Below are positions 11,763 through 22,906 of a DNA stretch of 64,000 bases, piece after piece. The notes below the pieces were generated by a model. That model had not been told where the DNA came from, ran no database searches, and worked only from the letters and a program-made list of their open reading frames with translations. Location: NCBI GenBank assembly GCA_024195585.1, contig SWBL01000158.1, positions 45,630 to 109,629 on the forward strand, in the 5' to 3' direction. Source of the DNA: Aureobasidium sp. EXF-3400. Its lineage: Eukaryota > Ascomycota > Dothideomycetes > Dothideales > Saccotheciaceae. Made by a program: the position numbers and the translations under genes. The first letter of the stretch is position 1, and every line of letters starts with the position of its first letter.

Positions 11763-13436
11763 ATGTCTGCCCAGGAATTCAAGCACATCGACTATGACGA
11801 GAAACCGCCATTGGGGTCTACGGATCGAAAACCATCTCTTGAGAATGGAGTTGGTGAGATCATACATACAGTCAATGCTTCCGGCCATCGAGATCAACTA
11901 CAACGGCATTATGGTCCTTTGCAAATCTGTGGTCTGGCCTTGAACATCGACTCTGCCTGGGTTGCCTTTGCTGGTTCTCTGATTCTCTCTCTTCCTAACG
12001 GCGGCCCTGCTGGCGTACTATACGAGTTGCTCACTGCATGCATCTACTATGGCATTATTGCAGCATCTATTGCTGAGGTACGAGAAACATCGCATCCTCA
12101 AACATATCCAGGGCATCTGCTGATCCATCGCTAGCTTGCTTCAGCCGTACCTACTGCTGGTGGTGTATATCACTGGGCATCTGTGACTGCAGGTCCCAAA
12201 TGGGGTAGAAGTGTTGGATTCTTTGCAGGGTAAGCATCTCCTCAGACTCGACACAGAGAATTATGCTGACTGTCTGATAGATACCTCAATTTCTTTGGGT
12301 GGATATTTGACCTCTGCTCAATCATCGCCATTCCTTCGAACGTCCTTCTGCAGATGTATGCACTGTTCCATCCCGACTTTGTGCTCGAAGCCTGGCACAC
12401 CTACCTGACATATGTCCTCATCACATGGTTTTGCGTCCTATTCTGCATCTTTGGCAATCGGTTCCTGCCGCTTCTGCAAAACGTCGGACTATTCTTGCTC
12501 ATAGTTGGCGGTGTTGTCACGATCATCGTCCTTGCTGCTATGCCGAGAACACATGCTACTAGCTCCTCCGTCTGGTCCGACTGGCAGAACACTACTGGTT
12601 GGGGTGGTGGCGTAGCCTTTTTGACCGGCGTCCTGAACGGATCTTTCACGATCGCTACAGTCGACAGCGTATCACACATGGCAGAGGAGCTTCCCAATCC
12701 TCGTCGCGATATTCCTCGAGCAATCTTTGCTCAAGTCTCCCTTGGAGCCATCACTGCATTCTTATATGCCATAGCACTGTTCTACGCCGTTAGCGATCTG
12801 GATGAAGTCATTAACACCTCTGGCTCCTTCCCTGTGGCCATCATATACCATCAGGCAACAGGAAACGCCGGCGGTGCCTTCTGTCTGTTGCTCATCGTCT
12901 TCTTCATCATTATGATTTGTGCGATCTCGACTGTACTCTCACTCGGTCGCACCTGGTGGGCACTTGCAAGAGACCAGGCTACACCTTTCGGAGGCTTCTT
13001 CTCCTCGGTCAACGAACAACTTTCATGTCCCATACCTGCCACCATCTTGGTGGGCGTACTGGTCACTGGTCTTGGTGCAATCATTCTGGCTTCCGGCACA
13101 GCTTTCAACGATCTTGTTGGATCCTTTATCGTGCTCTGTGCTTTCTCATACTTCCTCGCCATCTTCCCTCACCTGATCAGCGGTCGCAAACACACTCCCA
13201 GAGGCGATTTCTGGATGGGCAGATATGGCTTTGTGGTCAATGCTCTGGGATGCGTTCTGATTGTCTTTTTCAACATCATGTTCTGCTTCCCCTACGCAAT
13301 GCCGGTTTCAGCGGACCTGATGAACTACAACTCGGTGATCTTGGTGGGTGTCTTAATCATCGTGACATTCTGGTGGCTGGTGTATGGATTGAAACACTAT
13401 CCTACCCCCAAAGTGCTTACTGAGGCGATGAAATGA
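11763..13436 (+). CDS. APC-superfamily permease, choline/GABA/amino-acid type (HNM1-like)
   Basis: Exons 11763-12077, 12135-12229 and 12281-13436 give 521 residues. The introns fall in the conserved segment IAELASAVPTAGGVYHW, which is read correctly only after splicing. Twelve hydrophobic segments are evident. Family signatures include FGPLQICGLALN at the start of helix 1, PTAGGVYHWAS, the buried HMAEELPNPRRDIPRA loop after helix 6, and the SLGRTWWALARDQATPF loop. These match fungal permeases of the amino acid-polyamine-choline family for choline, GABA or related amines at the plasma membrane. The substrate is not decided by sequence. Confidence 0.93.
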
Positions 13437-14335
13437 GACTTGAAAGCGCCGCTTTATATTATTTACAGTTCAGGATACATTTAATTTTTCTTCTTTATCT
13501 TTGTGCAGGTTCCTGATCGCTCGAGTGAGTGTGAGTGTGTACGCTGAAATGGTAAGAATAAGTTATACAAATATCAACTCGTCGATCAAGATCCATACTC
13601 GCAGTCAATTCTATAGATTACCAAGAGCGCAGTTGTCTCGTGACTACTGACGATAGTGATGTAGTGATCGTAGTATTGCACTGTAGTCACAGGTTTGTGT
13701 ATCTTGTCCTCAGAGTCAATCATCAGGAGCATGACCAGGGTTGCACCAGCGACGATATGATCAAGGCATGTTATTGTGTTACCTGAATCAAGCATAAGTC
13801 GAATTACCAGGTTATCAGCTTATTGTACAGTTGATATACGTCAGGCATGATAAGTATGTATCAAGACGCGGGAGAGTTATAGAGTGTGACAATCACTACC
13901 TCCCCATGTGCTGACTTCTATCACCCCCCACTCCGCTCTCACGACAACACACAGGCGACGCTGGTGCTATCAAAATGCACAGTTCTTTCTAGACTGTGGC
14001 AAAATCCATAGAGATATGATAAAATTACGACTCTCGGTGGACGCTTCCCATCTGCCAAAGGAACTGTGCATTTCTACAGTTGTCCGCGTGACATATCTTT
14101 GCACCTGGGAAGGTAGCTTGTCGGTTATAAACCTTCACTTTCTCGATACCACACCGAGTCTTCCTTGTCCGACAGACTAGTATGAAGTAGCTATAGAAAT
14201 GCATGATACTTTCTGAGTCCAAGCCGCGACCATGTGACATCACCTCATGGTGTTTCCATGCTACTCTGATCCTCTGCATCCCTATTTCGTGCCATCACGG
14301 AACCAATTAATCCACAATTCAAACGTAGCTGTACC
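13437..14335. other. Intergenic region with an imperfect hairpin
   Basis: This holds the 3' side of the permease gene and the degraded end of the zinc-finger pseudogene. Outer arms GTGACTAC (13640-13647) and GTAGTCAC (13683-13690) are perfect inverted copies. No gene was recognised. Confidence 0.45.
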
Positions 14336-15511
14336 GTTTTCGCAGTGGCTAGGCGGCGGAGATTCCTTTGCGTATCCAGCACTCCGAGCACACTTGTCCG
14401 CGAATGGCCATGAACTATGGTATCTCGTTGATACTCGAACAGGCATGCTCAGGTATATTTTGTACTCTTCCACTTTCTGCCATCTGTGCCGGAGATCCGG
14501 TCGGGCCAGCGCCTGTTTCTCTTCTGGAACCTTGAACAAGCGCTGCAAACAAAGGCTCGTAGCGACTCTTCCCACGCCCACTTGGATGCTGTGGTGCTCT
14601 GGCAAAGGTCATCGGCGCATGGGAATCCTTCCCTTCCCTTTGTTCTCGTGACGCTGTGGGACGCGCAACTCGTCGTCATTTTCGCGGGCGAAGACTTTGC
14701 AGGCATCGCATATGTAGAATCCGTGCTTCGTACTCCAGTGCCATTTGGAGTCGCCGTCATGGCCACACTCGGGATTCTCACAATGGCCGGGCGGGGGAGG
14801 GTTGTCGGCGTAGCCAGCAATGCGAGCACTCTTGTCAGCCAGGCGTTGAAGGTCATCATCATCGGATACGCGCCGTAGGAGTTGTAGTGGGCATGGCAAC
14901 GGTTACAGACTCTGTCTTCTTGTTGGGTATCGCCCTCCCTGAAGTGCACTCTGTCGAGTCCTCAGACTGGCAGTTCGTACATACGTACGCGAATCGTCCG
15001 ATCGCCTCCTTGTAGTCTCTCTTGCGATTGTTGTTGCGCACTCGTGTCTCAGTCGCCCGGGCTTCGAGATCCTCGGGGGTTTCCTCATATGAGTAGCCTT
15101 CGCAGAGGACATTTGTGAAGTTCATTGGCTGCACTGACTGGAGGAAGGAGAACTTTCCGTATGATGGCAGGTTGCTCAACTCCCTCAGTAGAGGGATGTC
15201 AGCATTGGTACCAAGCAGTTGCCGGGTCACAGCTTCTGCGAACCGCTCAAAAGGCTTGTCGATGATTTTCTCTTTGCAAGTTGCGACCACGAACGGTTTC
15301 AAAGGATTGTGTGGATCATCGATGGCCGCGTATATGCGCTTGTGATGGTCCTCCTTGGGTTTTCCCGGTACTGCTCACTGTAATGGTTGTTGCCTGTGGT
15401 GGACATGCCACGGTGAAAAGGAGAAGCCCTTTGATGTTGTTGTAGGGGTTTGGCGAATCCTCTCGCGAGGACCGACATTAAAGAAGGAGGTCTTTTAGCG
15501 TTCATACCCAT
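14336..15511 (-). pseudogene. Frameshifted tandem zinc-finger (GATA-like) protein gene
   Basis: Coherent protein pieces run along the minus strand but change frame at least four to five times. Piece 1 (about 15511-15364, containing MSVLARGFAKPL) shifts near 15360 into KPKEDHHKRIYAAIDDPHNP, which continues to finger 1 (YVCTNCQSEDSTE). The frame shifts near 14945, where one base is missing in what looks like a Trp codon, before CNRC. It shifts again near 14870, giving finger 2 (HCENPEC...CDAC), and near 14620-14640, giving finger 3 (CADDLC...CSAC). A further frame carries a second linker and a broken finger 4 (ADKCARSAGYA...HCEN, 14401-14336). No GT...AG intron could bridge these switches because the pieces abut or overlap. 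Neighbouring genes are intact, so base-calling error is unlikely. Fingers resemble GATA-type ones; the family name is tentative. Confidence 0.75.
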
Positions 15512-16036
15512 GATGTGTATGTTCTGCTGAATTGAGGGGTGCTTTCTATGCAATAAACGAGAGTTGTGTTGGATGAAGAGGAAGAGAGGAAGCAGGCGTG
15601 TTTACGTTGCTTCGGGTTGAGCAGGAAGCCTCACTGCATTACCGGAAGTCGCTCTCGAGGGATGATGACACTGCGACTGCGCCTGCCTATTCATCACAAC
15701 CTCGAAGCGTGACGCCAAGCTCCCGAGCAAAGAAAGGGACCCCCTAAAATGTCATCTCTGTGTGCAAAGGTAGTAAGTACCTCACGCGGGTAGTTGTAAG
15801 AATGCACAATGGTCTCGAGAAATAGGATAGTGTCCATCGAGATACAGTACAGTTTGGGCTCTCCTTGGATGTATCTCTGATTAGGAAACCATTGTGCCTT
15901 TTGATAGCGAGCAGGTTGTTCTACGCTTTCGGGGAGTCGAGTGGGAGTGATGGAACACACCGGGATGGTGTAGGCTGCATAATGCATTAAAGTAAATGAG
16001 AGCATGAACATTCGTCATCCATAGTATCGTAACAAC
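15512..16036. other. Intergenic region, nothing recognised
   Basis: About 500 bases between the pseudogene and the 3' end of the MFS gene. Short open frames only, with no domain. Confidence 0.45.
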
Positions 16037-17754
16037 TCAGTCGGTATCTTCTTCCCCAACATCCTTACGCGTGTGATGGCCAATTCTCAGCAGGAATGAC
16101 CCCACAACAGCGTAGATCAAGCCCAATGTAATGAAAGGCAATCCTATGAAGGATCCTCCGAGCTGCATACCTCTCTTAAACAACCAAGCGAGAAGAGGTC
16201 CGCCGAGCATCAGGCCCAGAGTGTCAACGACACTGATGATAGTGTACAGCTCTGCAACCTTGTTGGGCTTGACCAAGCCTGTCAAGAAGGAGCGAAGGTA
16301 CACTGGAAAGCCACTCCCTATGGTTGTAACCATCAAGGATCCAGTGAAGAGGATGACATTGGGGGAGAAGCCAACTGCGATCCAGCCAACAAGCGTCAGA
16401 CCAGCACTTCCCTGAGCGAGGATAAGGTCTCTTTTCTGTCCGCTCACACCGGCATTGGCGAGCAGACGATAGACGAACGATTGCATGCATAAAAACATAG
16501 CAATCATGACTCCAGCTCTGACGGTCAGCAACAGTGTTGCGCTGGCAAAGGTCAAGTCGTATCGTGCACTGGCGTATTGCAGGAGCAGTGGAACGATGGT
16601 AATCGTCAACATGATGGGGACAAAGAAGATGACTAACAGGACGACTCGTCTGTCCTGCATGAAGTATCCGATAGACTCGGCCAACGGCTTGTAGCATTGC
16701 TCCAAGAAGCTCTTGACTTGATCCTTGGACAGTGATGGTGTTTCTTCCTCGTCCCTGCGTCTGTGGTCAGATCTGATGGGCTGCTGGTATCCGAGGGTCT
16801 CCGGAATGAAACAGCAGAGAGGTATTCCCACGCAGAAGCACCCTACTCCTATGGACACTGCTACCCAAGGATTGCGTGTCATGATCCAAGCCACTATGGG
16901 CGGACACAAAAGATTACCGCTCAAATTTGCGGAATAGATACGCAAGAGGATGGCAGATCTCGAGTCCTGGTTGGTGATATCTGAGATAACGACGAAGAGC
17001 AAAGCTGACAAGACTGGCGAGCCTCCACATATAAGAGCATGCAATGCCGAGAACCAAGTGACTCGCAGACTGAAACTTTGCCAGAACCAACCTGACCCGA
17101 AATTAGCAAATCATACATAACAAACAATCTGTCGTTCGATCAACTTACAGACGAACATCTGCCATCCTAACTTGAGAGGAAAAGCGCATAGACCGGCCAC
17201 CAGAATTGGCTTCCGACCCCAGCGGTCCGCTAGAATGCCAATCGGGATAGACAGAAAAAGACCTAGGTCCGGTCAGCGACAAGTCCGTTGTAGTGTTCAA
17301 CAATCCACATACTTGGGATACAATCTAGAAACTGCTGGGTGCCCTTCAACATGGCAATCTTTCCTTGCACTTCAGCTACTTTACACCACTGTTCTTCAAC
17401 ACCACCAAGTGCACCCGGTCCCACAGCTGATCTGGGTAGCAGGATCTTAGTCGGATCTTCTTGCTCCCAGTATTGATAGCAGTAGATTGACTCGTAGATC
17501 CTGGTCAGTGGTGCTTCTGTAAATTGGTCGCCGCATTGAACGATCAATATCAATACTCCTATGATGATCAGAATGGCACGAGAGCTCATTTGAGATGAGC
17601 CATCCTTCTTCACTGATCCATCGTGGGATTCAATGTTTCGTCCCAGAAGAGGTGTAACTTCCGTTTCGGAGACTTCTGGTAGTTTGCCGGTTGCTTGGGA
17701 TGGCTGTTCGACTTCGACCACCTCAATGGTGTCTTTCGAAGATCCGACCGCCAT
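16037..17754 (-). CDS. Major facilitator superfamily transporter
   Basis: Exons 17313-17754, 17149-17262 and 16037-17091 give 536 residues. About 75 hydrophilic N-terminal residues (with EVTPLLGR) precede the first hydrophobic segment (AILIIIGVLILIVQCGDQF). The middle exon supplies the MFS loop 2-3 motif GILADRWGRKPIL, which confirms the splicing. Twelve segments in two six-helix halves are apparent, with a long central loop rich in charged residues (RSDHRRRDEEET). It resembles fungal drug-proton antiporters and folate-carrier-like MFS members, but substrate and direction are unknown. The start ATG at 17754 begins the hydrophilic tail; codons further upstream in frame lack an obvious role. 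Confidence 0.88.
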
Positions 17755-18552
17755 GATTTCGTGGACAGCGGAATAACGACGTTGCTGATGGCACTGCACT
17801 CGGATTGATGCGAATTGCAAAGGGATAGGCCTTGAGAGATGTAGACTCTTAGGGCAGTATTTATCCACCTACCCTCTTGGGACTACTTTGACAAACGCCG
17901 CGCCGGAGTGCCCTACCGGCGGTTGTCTGAGATAACGCCGACTCGAGGGGCCTGCAGTTCCAAGGCATCCGCAATTCATCAATCGCCATTGGTTGGCGGT
18001 TATTCAGCTGCCTTGACCCTGTGAGGTTCATTCTTTTCTGCTTTTTTGTTTCTTCTCATGATATAGGCAGCGAAATTGCGTGCTATCGTCGACCATGCAT
18101 GCGTTGTTGATGATGTGATCGTCAAGGATCAGACAGCAGCGTGCGCCGTATGATAGCGAGAGCTTGTGGCAATTTGGGAGGACCTCCATTGTCGCTCACA
18201 ATGCGTCATGCGCAGACGCTGGATAGCATTGGTTGTGTGATTCCCAGTGTGGTCAGAAAGGAATGAAAAGCTATCCAAGGAACTCACATTCGACGTTTGG
18301 GGTCTGTCTGGACTCCGCAATTGGAAGCCACCAGACTTTTGCAGCTGCTCTTCGGCGCAATTGAACTTCAGCGATGTTTATCCGCCTGGTACTCGTAGAC
18401 ATTCATACAAGTATAATAGGCAGACACATCGACTCATCGACAAATGAATATGAACATATGAATATGGAGAATACTTTTTACATAGAAGTTTAAACCTCGC
18501 AAGTCCAACGTCTTTACAATTCCAACAAAGAACCGCTGTTGCAGAGACTTGA
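17755..18552. other. Intergenic region upstream of MFS gene
   Basis: About 800 bases between the MFS start and the CYC8 stop, both on the minus strand. It holds the MFS promoter; an AT-rich GATAAATA stretch lies about 100 bases before the start codon. No gene was recognised. Confidence 0.45.
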
Positions 18553-21428
18553 TCAATCGTGACCAGCGCCATTGCTCGGCTTCGGGCTGTTCCTCGCACT
18601 TTGGGCCTTAATCGGCCTCTTCTCCTCGTCACCGCTGTCATCGTAATCCTCATCCATATCCATCTTACGAGCCGCGGGCTCCAAATGTGCTTGTTGAGGC
18701 GGAGGCTGTGGTGGAGCCTGAGTTTGAACGGGCGTCGGAGCCTGGGTAGGTGGTTGAGTCTGAGGCTGAGGGGGAGGCAGTTGCTGAGCCGGGGGTGCTG
18801 GTGTAAGCTGTTCCCTACGCTCCTCTGTTGCGGGAATGCGAGGAGATGGCTGGGGGTTGACCTGAGGTGGGCCGAGAGCTGGTGGATGGTGAGCCGCCTC
18901 GGAAGGGTGGTAGTTCTCGGTAGCGCGTCGCTGATCATCCGCGCGTCGAATCTCCGAAGGGCTTCTGTAGGGCGATTTTGGAATGCGATCCATACAATCA
19001 GGCGGCGATGCACGTCTGCTGCTGGGATCTTCCAGACGCGAGCGGCTCTCTTCGTTAGCAGGCTTCTTCTGGGAGCTCATGCTAGAAGCGTCGTCTTCCC
19101 ACTCTCTATGTCTCTTAGGAGGGGCAGTCGAAGGTCGATCTTCGCGCTCTCTGGCCGCTGCCTCAGCTGCCTGCAAAGCTGCGTTAGGTGGAGGAGCACC
19201 TCCGGCAATGCTAGGCGTACCAGATGTAGGATGGTGCTCAAACGGCTGGCGACCAAATTTGCCGTTGGGAGAAGTGTTCTGACTCTCAATGATAGGACGG
19301 ATTTCGGGAGGGCTAGCCATCCTGTTGGGGTAACCAGGAGCTTGGCCCTGAGCTGGTGGAGGGGCACCCATGCTCGCTGCTGGGGGAGGCACACTGGATG
19401 ATTGTGGACCGTAGTTAGGGTTGGCGATACGGTTTGGTGGAGCAGGTCCCTGTTGCTGGGGCAGAGGCTGAGGAAGCTGAGAAGGAGTCTGAGCTTGGGG
19501 AGCAGGAGGGTAGGCACCAGGTCCCGGAGCATTGTAGAGCACCTTGGGGGAAGGAGAGAGGCCTCTGTGAGCAGGTGGGGGTGGTCGTTGAGGTTGGTCC
19601 TGGTATTGTCTGGGCTCTTGCTTGGGAGGAGTAGGTTGACGAGGAGGCACGTGCTGAGCAAGGCGATCCCTCGAATCGTATGGGTTCAACATTTGAGGTT
19701 GAGCACCAGGGTTCTGAGGGTTCTGGAGGTCGGCGAGACGGTTGGTACGCGACCAGTCTGCGCCGGGACCAGGTTGCTGAGCGGCTTGAGCTTGACCGGG
19801 GGGAGGAGCTCCCCACTGAGGAGCGGGTGGGCCGGCACCCAGAGCACCTGGCTGGTATGCTTGGGGAGGGACATCTTGAGGGAGTGGTGCGCCTGCTTGG
19901 TTGGGCAGACCGTTGGTGGGCTGACCCTTGAGCAGCGCAAGACGGGCTTTGATGTGAACGTTAGTCGGATCGAGCTCAGCAGCTCTAGAGTAGGCATCGA
20001 GAGCGTCGTTTGTCTGGTTGTTGCAAGACTCGTACAAAGTTCCGAGATCGTACCAGACCTCAGAGATGTTGGGGTTGAGGCGGATAGCTCTTGAGTAAGC
20101 ATCCAGAGCGTCGCGGTATTGGTTGATCTGATAGTACAGCACACCAATGGAGCACCAGAATGTAGGGTTGCGACCATCACGGTAGACGGCTTGCTGGTAG
20201 GCCTCGTATGCCTTGGGGTACTTCTGCTGAGACATGTAGCAGCGACCGAGGAGGTACCAGCTTTGTGCATCGGTCTGATCCGAGTTGACAGACTTCTCGA
20301 GGTATTCGATTGCCTGCTCTTGGCTGCTGAAGCTGGTGCTTTGTTGGTGGTGCAGCCATCCGAGCTGCTGCAGTACCTTGGCGTGATTGGGATCGCGGTC
20401 GAGCACGCGCATGTAGGCGCTCTTGGCCGAGTCGTACTGAGGCTTGAGTCAGTCATGATGCAAAAGAATCTTGTTGGTTGTTGACTTTACCTCTTTCTGC
20501 TGCTCGTACACATGACCAATCTGGAACCAGATGTCCTCTTCACTCAATGGACGAGGGGGATCGGTGACAATATATTTGAAGCACTGCGAGGCGATTAGTC
20601 AATGGGCAACCCCGGCAGCTGAAGGGCCAACATACCTCCAAGCTCTGCTGGAACTTCTGCTGTTGCTTGTATATTATACCGAGGCGGAAGTAGATCTCGT
20701 TGGCTTTCTCGAAGCGTGGGTCCATGCGCATGACCTGGGAGAAGGCTTCTTCGGCGTGCTCGAGCGAGCCATAGCGATCGTAGAGGATGCCGATACCATA
20801 CCAGAGCTTGGGTTCCTGCCGGGTATTTAATATTGGTGAGAGCGACGACATTGAACAGGGAGGAGTGGACAAACCTTGGGATCAGGCAAGTGGTACAGAG
20901 CTTGCTGGTATGCAGAATACGCTTGTTGAAGGTCGTCCATCATAAGATAGCAGTGGCCTAAACATGGTCAGCTCTGGTGTAAACAGTCCTCAGCATCGAG
21001 TCACGAACCTAGAGCACTCCAGACCTCCCCATTGGCAGGCTCGATGCGGAGAATCTGCTTAAGATACTCGACGGCAGCAGGGAATTGATCCTTGGAACGG
21101 AGAATGCATGAGATGGCAAGCATAGCCTGAACCGAGTGGTTGTTGAAGCTGAGAGCGCGTTCATATGCCTGTGTCGCGCTATCGTACTCGCCCATCATTT
21201 CCGAGACACTTCCTACGACGTGTTAGTAGACGCGTCATGAGGTCGGGAAACACAAAACGTACCAAGCTGCAACCAGATTCCCTCGTTTGCCTGCTGGAGG
21301 AAATGCGATGCTGGCTTCGGTTGATGAGGCTGCTGCAGAGCAACATGGCCATTGGGTTGGCCTCGGCCCTGCTGAACCACATGGTGCGGATGCATAGCCG
21401 CAGTGGGAGATGTCTGAGAAGCCATCAT
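18553..21428 (-). CDS. CYC8: General transcriptional corepressor CYC8/SSN6 (TPR protein)
   Basis: Exons are 21263-21428, 21009-21212, 20875-20957, 20636-20815, 20491-20583 and 18553-20436, giving 869 residues. Five short introns (50-59 bases) all lie within the TPR region. About ten tetratricopeptide repeats cover residues about 45-410, recognisable by repeated W-x2-L/I-G-x2-Y and A-x3-Y-x2-A patterns (for example AQSWYLLGRCYMSQQKYPKA). The rest is Pro/Gln-rich low complexity with phosphorylatable RASPPD and KSPYRSPSE segments. Cyc8 joins Tup1 to form a nuclear corepressor recruited by DNA-bound factors such as carbon-catabolite regulators; the TPRs bind Tup1 and those factors. The protein starts MMASQTSP; the second Met at 21425 is an equal candidate. 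Confidence 0.96.
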
Positions 21429-21434
21429 GAAGGA

Positions 21435-21533
21435 CTGAGGAAGAACGCTGAGCTTCGTTAGTATGGATGGCCCAGCAGACCCGATGCGCGTGGTGTTGCG
21501 GTGTTGGCGCGCGGGTGTAGAAGAATGACTTAC
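21435..21533 (-). other. Probable 5' UTR intron of CYC8
   Basis: On the minus strand a consensus GTAAGT donor (21533) is followed by a CTAAC branch-like element and a CTTCCTCAG acceptor ending at 21435, six bases before the start codon. At 99 bases it is longer than the coding introns. Its presence is inferred from splice signals alone. Confidence 0.5.
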
Positions 21534-22906
21534 GGTTACGCGAGACGCGCGCAGACAGACAGGTTGCCAAGCGGACAGGAACAAAGGTGGGGGGGTGGTC
21601 TGGAAAAGGAATCTTTGATGAACCTGGTGTATTGTGGCCAGGAGCTGTCGGGTCTCGAGAGGAGTTTACGGGAATACACGCGACGAAACAGGCGACGAGT
21701 GAGAAGAGGGAAGAGAAGAAAATCGAGAGGGGAAATGGCAGCAGTCGAATGGACGACGCTTCTGACAGAACCCTAACCCAGATTTCCTGAAGGGCGCCGC
21801 ACACCTATATGTGCCTTGGCGTAACTGTTTTTGATTGAGCCATGGTGGAGCCAAAAGATCAGCCCCTGTCGCGGAACGCTAGCATGCGTGTGGAGGATGC
21901 AGATGATGGGGGCTGCCCGAGCCAAGCATTGGACAAGCGACCGATCGAAACCACCTTCATCTGTTGACATCAGTTGCCATCTGCTAGAGACCCGACATCT
22001 CCAGGCAATATGCTATAGAGCCTTGGAGCATCTCACCATGCAGTCTCATGGGGGCGGCTATCTGCATGTTTGACTGCGACAGAGATTCAGCACTACAAGT
22101 CTCCTTGGTTTGACGAGTCTCGGACTTGACAAGGACAAGCTGCAAGCCATGACCGTGGTTGGCATCAACACCGTCAATGCCCTTCGTGGAATGCCCGAGG
22201 CTTTCGTGATTCAACTGACATCGTGGGGAAATCCTCGAAAACGAGCTCAGGAGAGAAGAGTGATGATGTCTGCACGCCCGTTGAACTTGGCGGAACGCCA
22301 TGTAGCGCCTAAAACGCCTTTACACCGCACCGATTCGACCATCGAATCTCAATCTCTTCATTTACCAGCCACCTCGAATCCTTCGGTCAACATCATTGCT
22401 GTGCTGGGAAGCGCTCGCGACGCAGTGATGCACACCGTGCAAGCAACACGGCCCGTCATGCATGTAACTAATGCGCCAATCCGTCAAGCCTGTTGATAAT
22501 CATTCCGGCTATCTTGGTCTTTACCGGCGGTTCGCTGCATATCTCCCCGCCCAGTCAAACGGACATGTACAACAGAACGTTCCAACAATAGTCGACCCTC
22601 CCGTACAAAGGAGTAACTTGGTTCAAAACGGTCGGCTCGCTGCTGCAATACGTGGCGGTACTCGTAAGTCGAGACGTTGTCAAATCGGTTCGAGGCCTAA
22701 TTGTCTGTCCGAGGCTCAAGATATGGGTGCAATATGGGTGCAGTAAGTATGGCTATAGTTCTGTGTTCAAGGTAGCACTGCGACTATTTGGTTGAGACGC
22801 TGACCAAAAGTCATCTCTCTCTCGGGATTTTTTCCCAAGGAAGCGATGATTCGAAACAACATAGGTTGGACATCCACTAACTCCAGTTAGTTGATGTTAT
22901 ATATCC
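21534..22906. other. Promoter/intergenic region upstream of CYC8
   Basis: 1.37 kb between the CYC8 leader and the 3' end of HMG-CoA lyase. A plus-strand frame of 128 codons (22110-22496) has no domain or signal and is not called. A long promoter is common for a global regulator. Confidence 0.45.

Noticed and set aside
18559..20094. Two long plus-strand frames (280 and 230 codons)
   Set aside because: Antisense to the Pro/Gln-rich and TPR coding part of CYC8; composition follows that of the opposite strand.
22110..22496. 128-codon plus-strand frame upstream of CYC8
   Set aside because: No homology features, no introns and random-looking composition in promoter DNA.
22680..22700. B-box-like GGTTCGAGGCC
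   Set aside because: No A box at suitable distance and no paired T stem.
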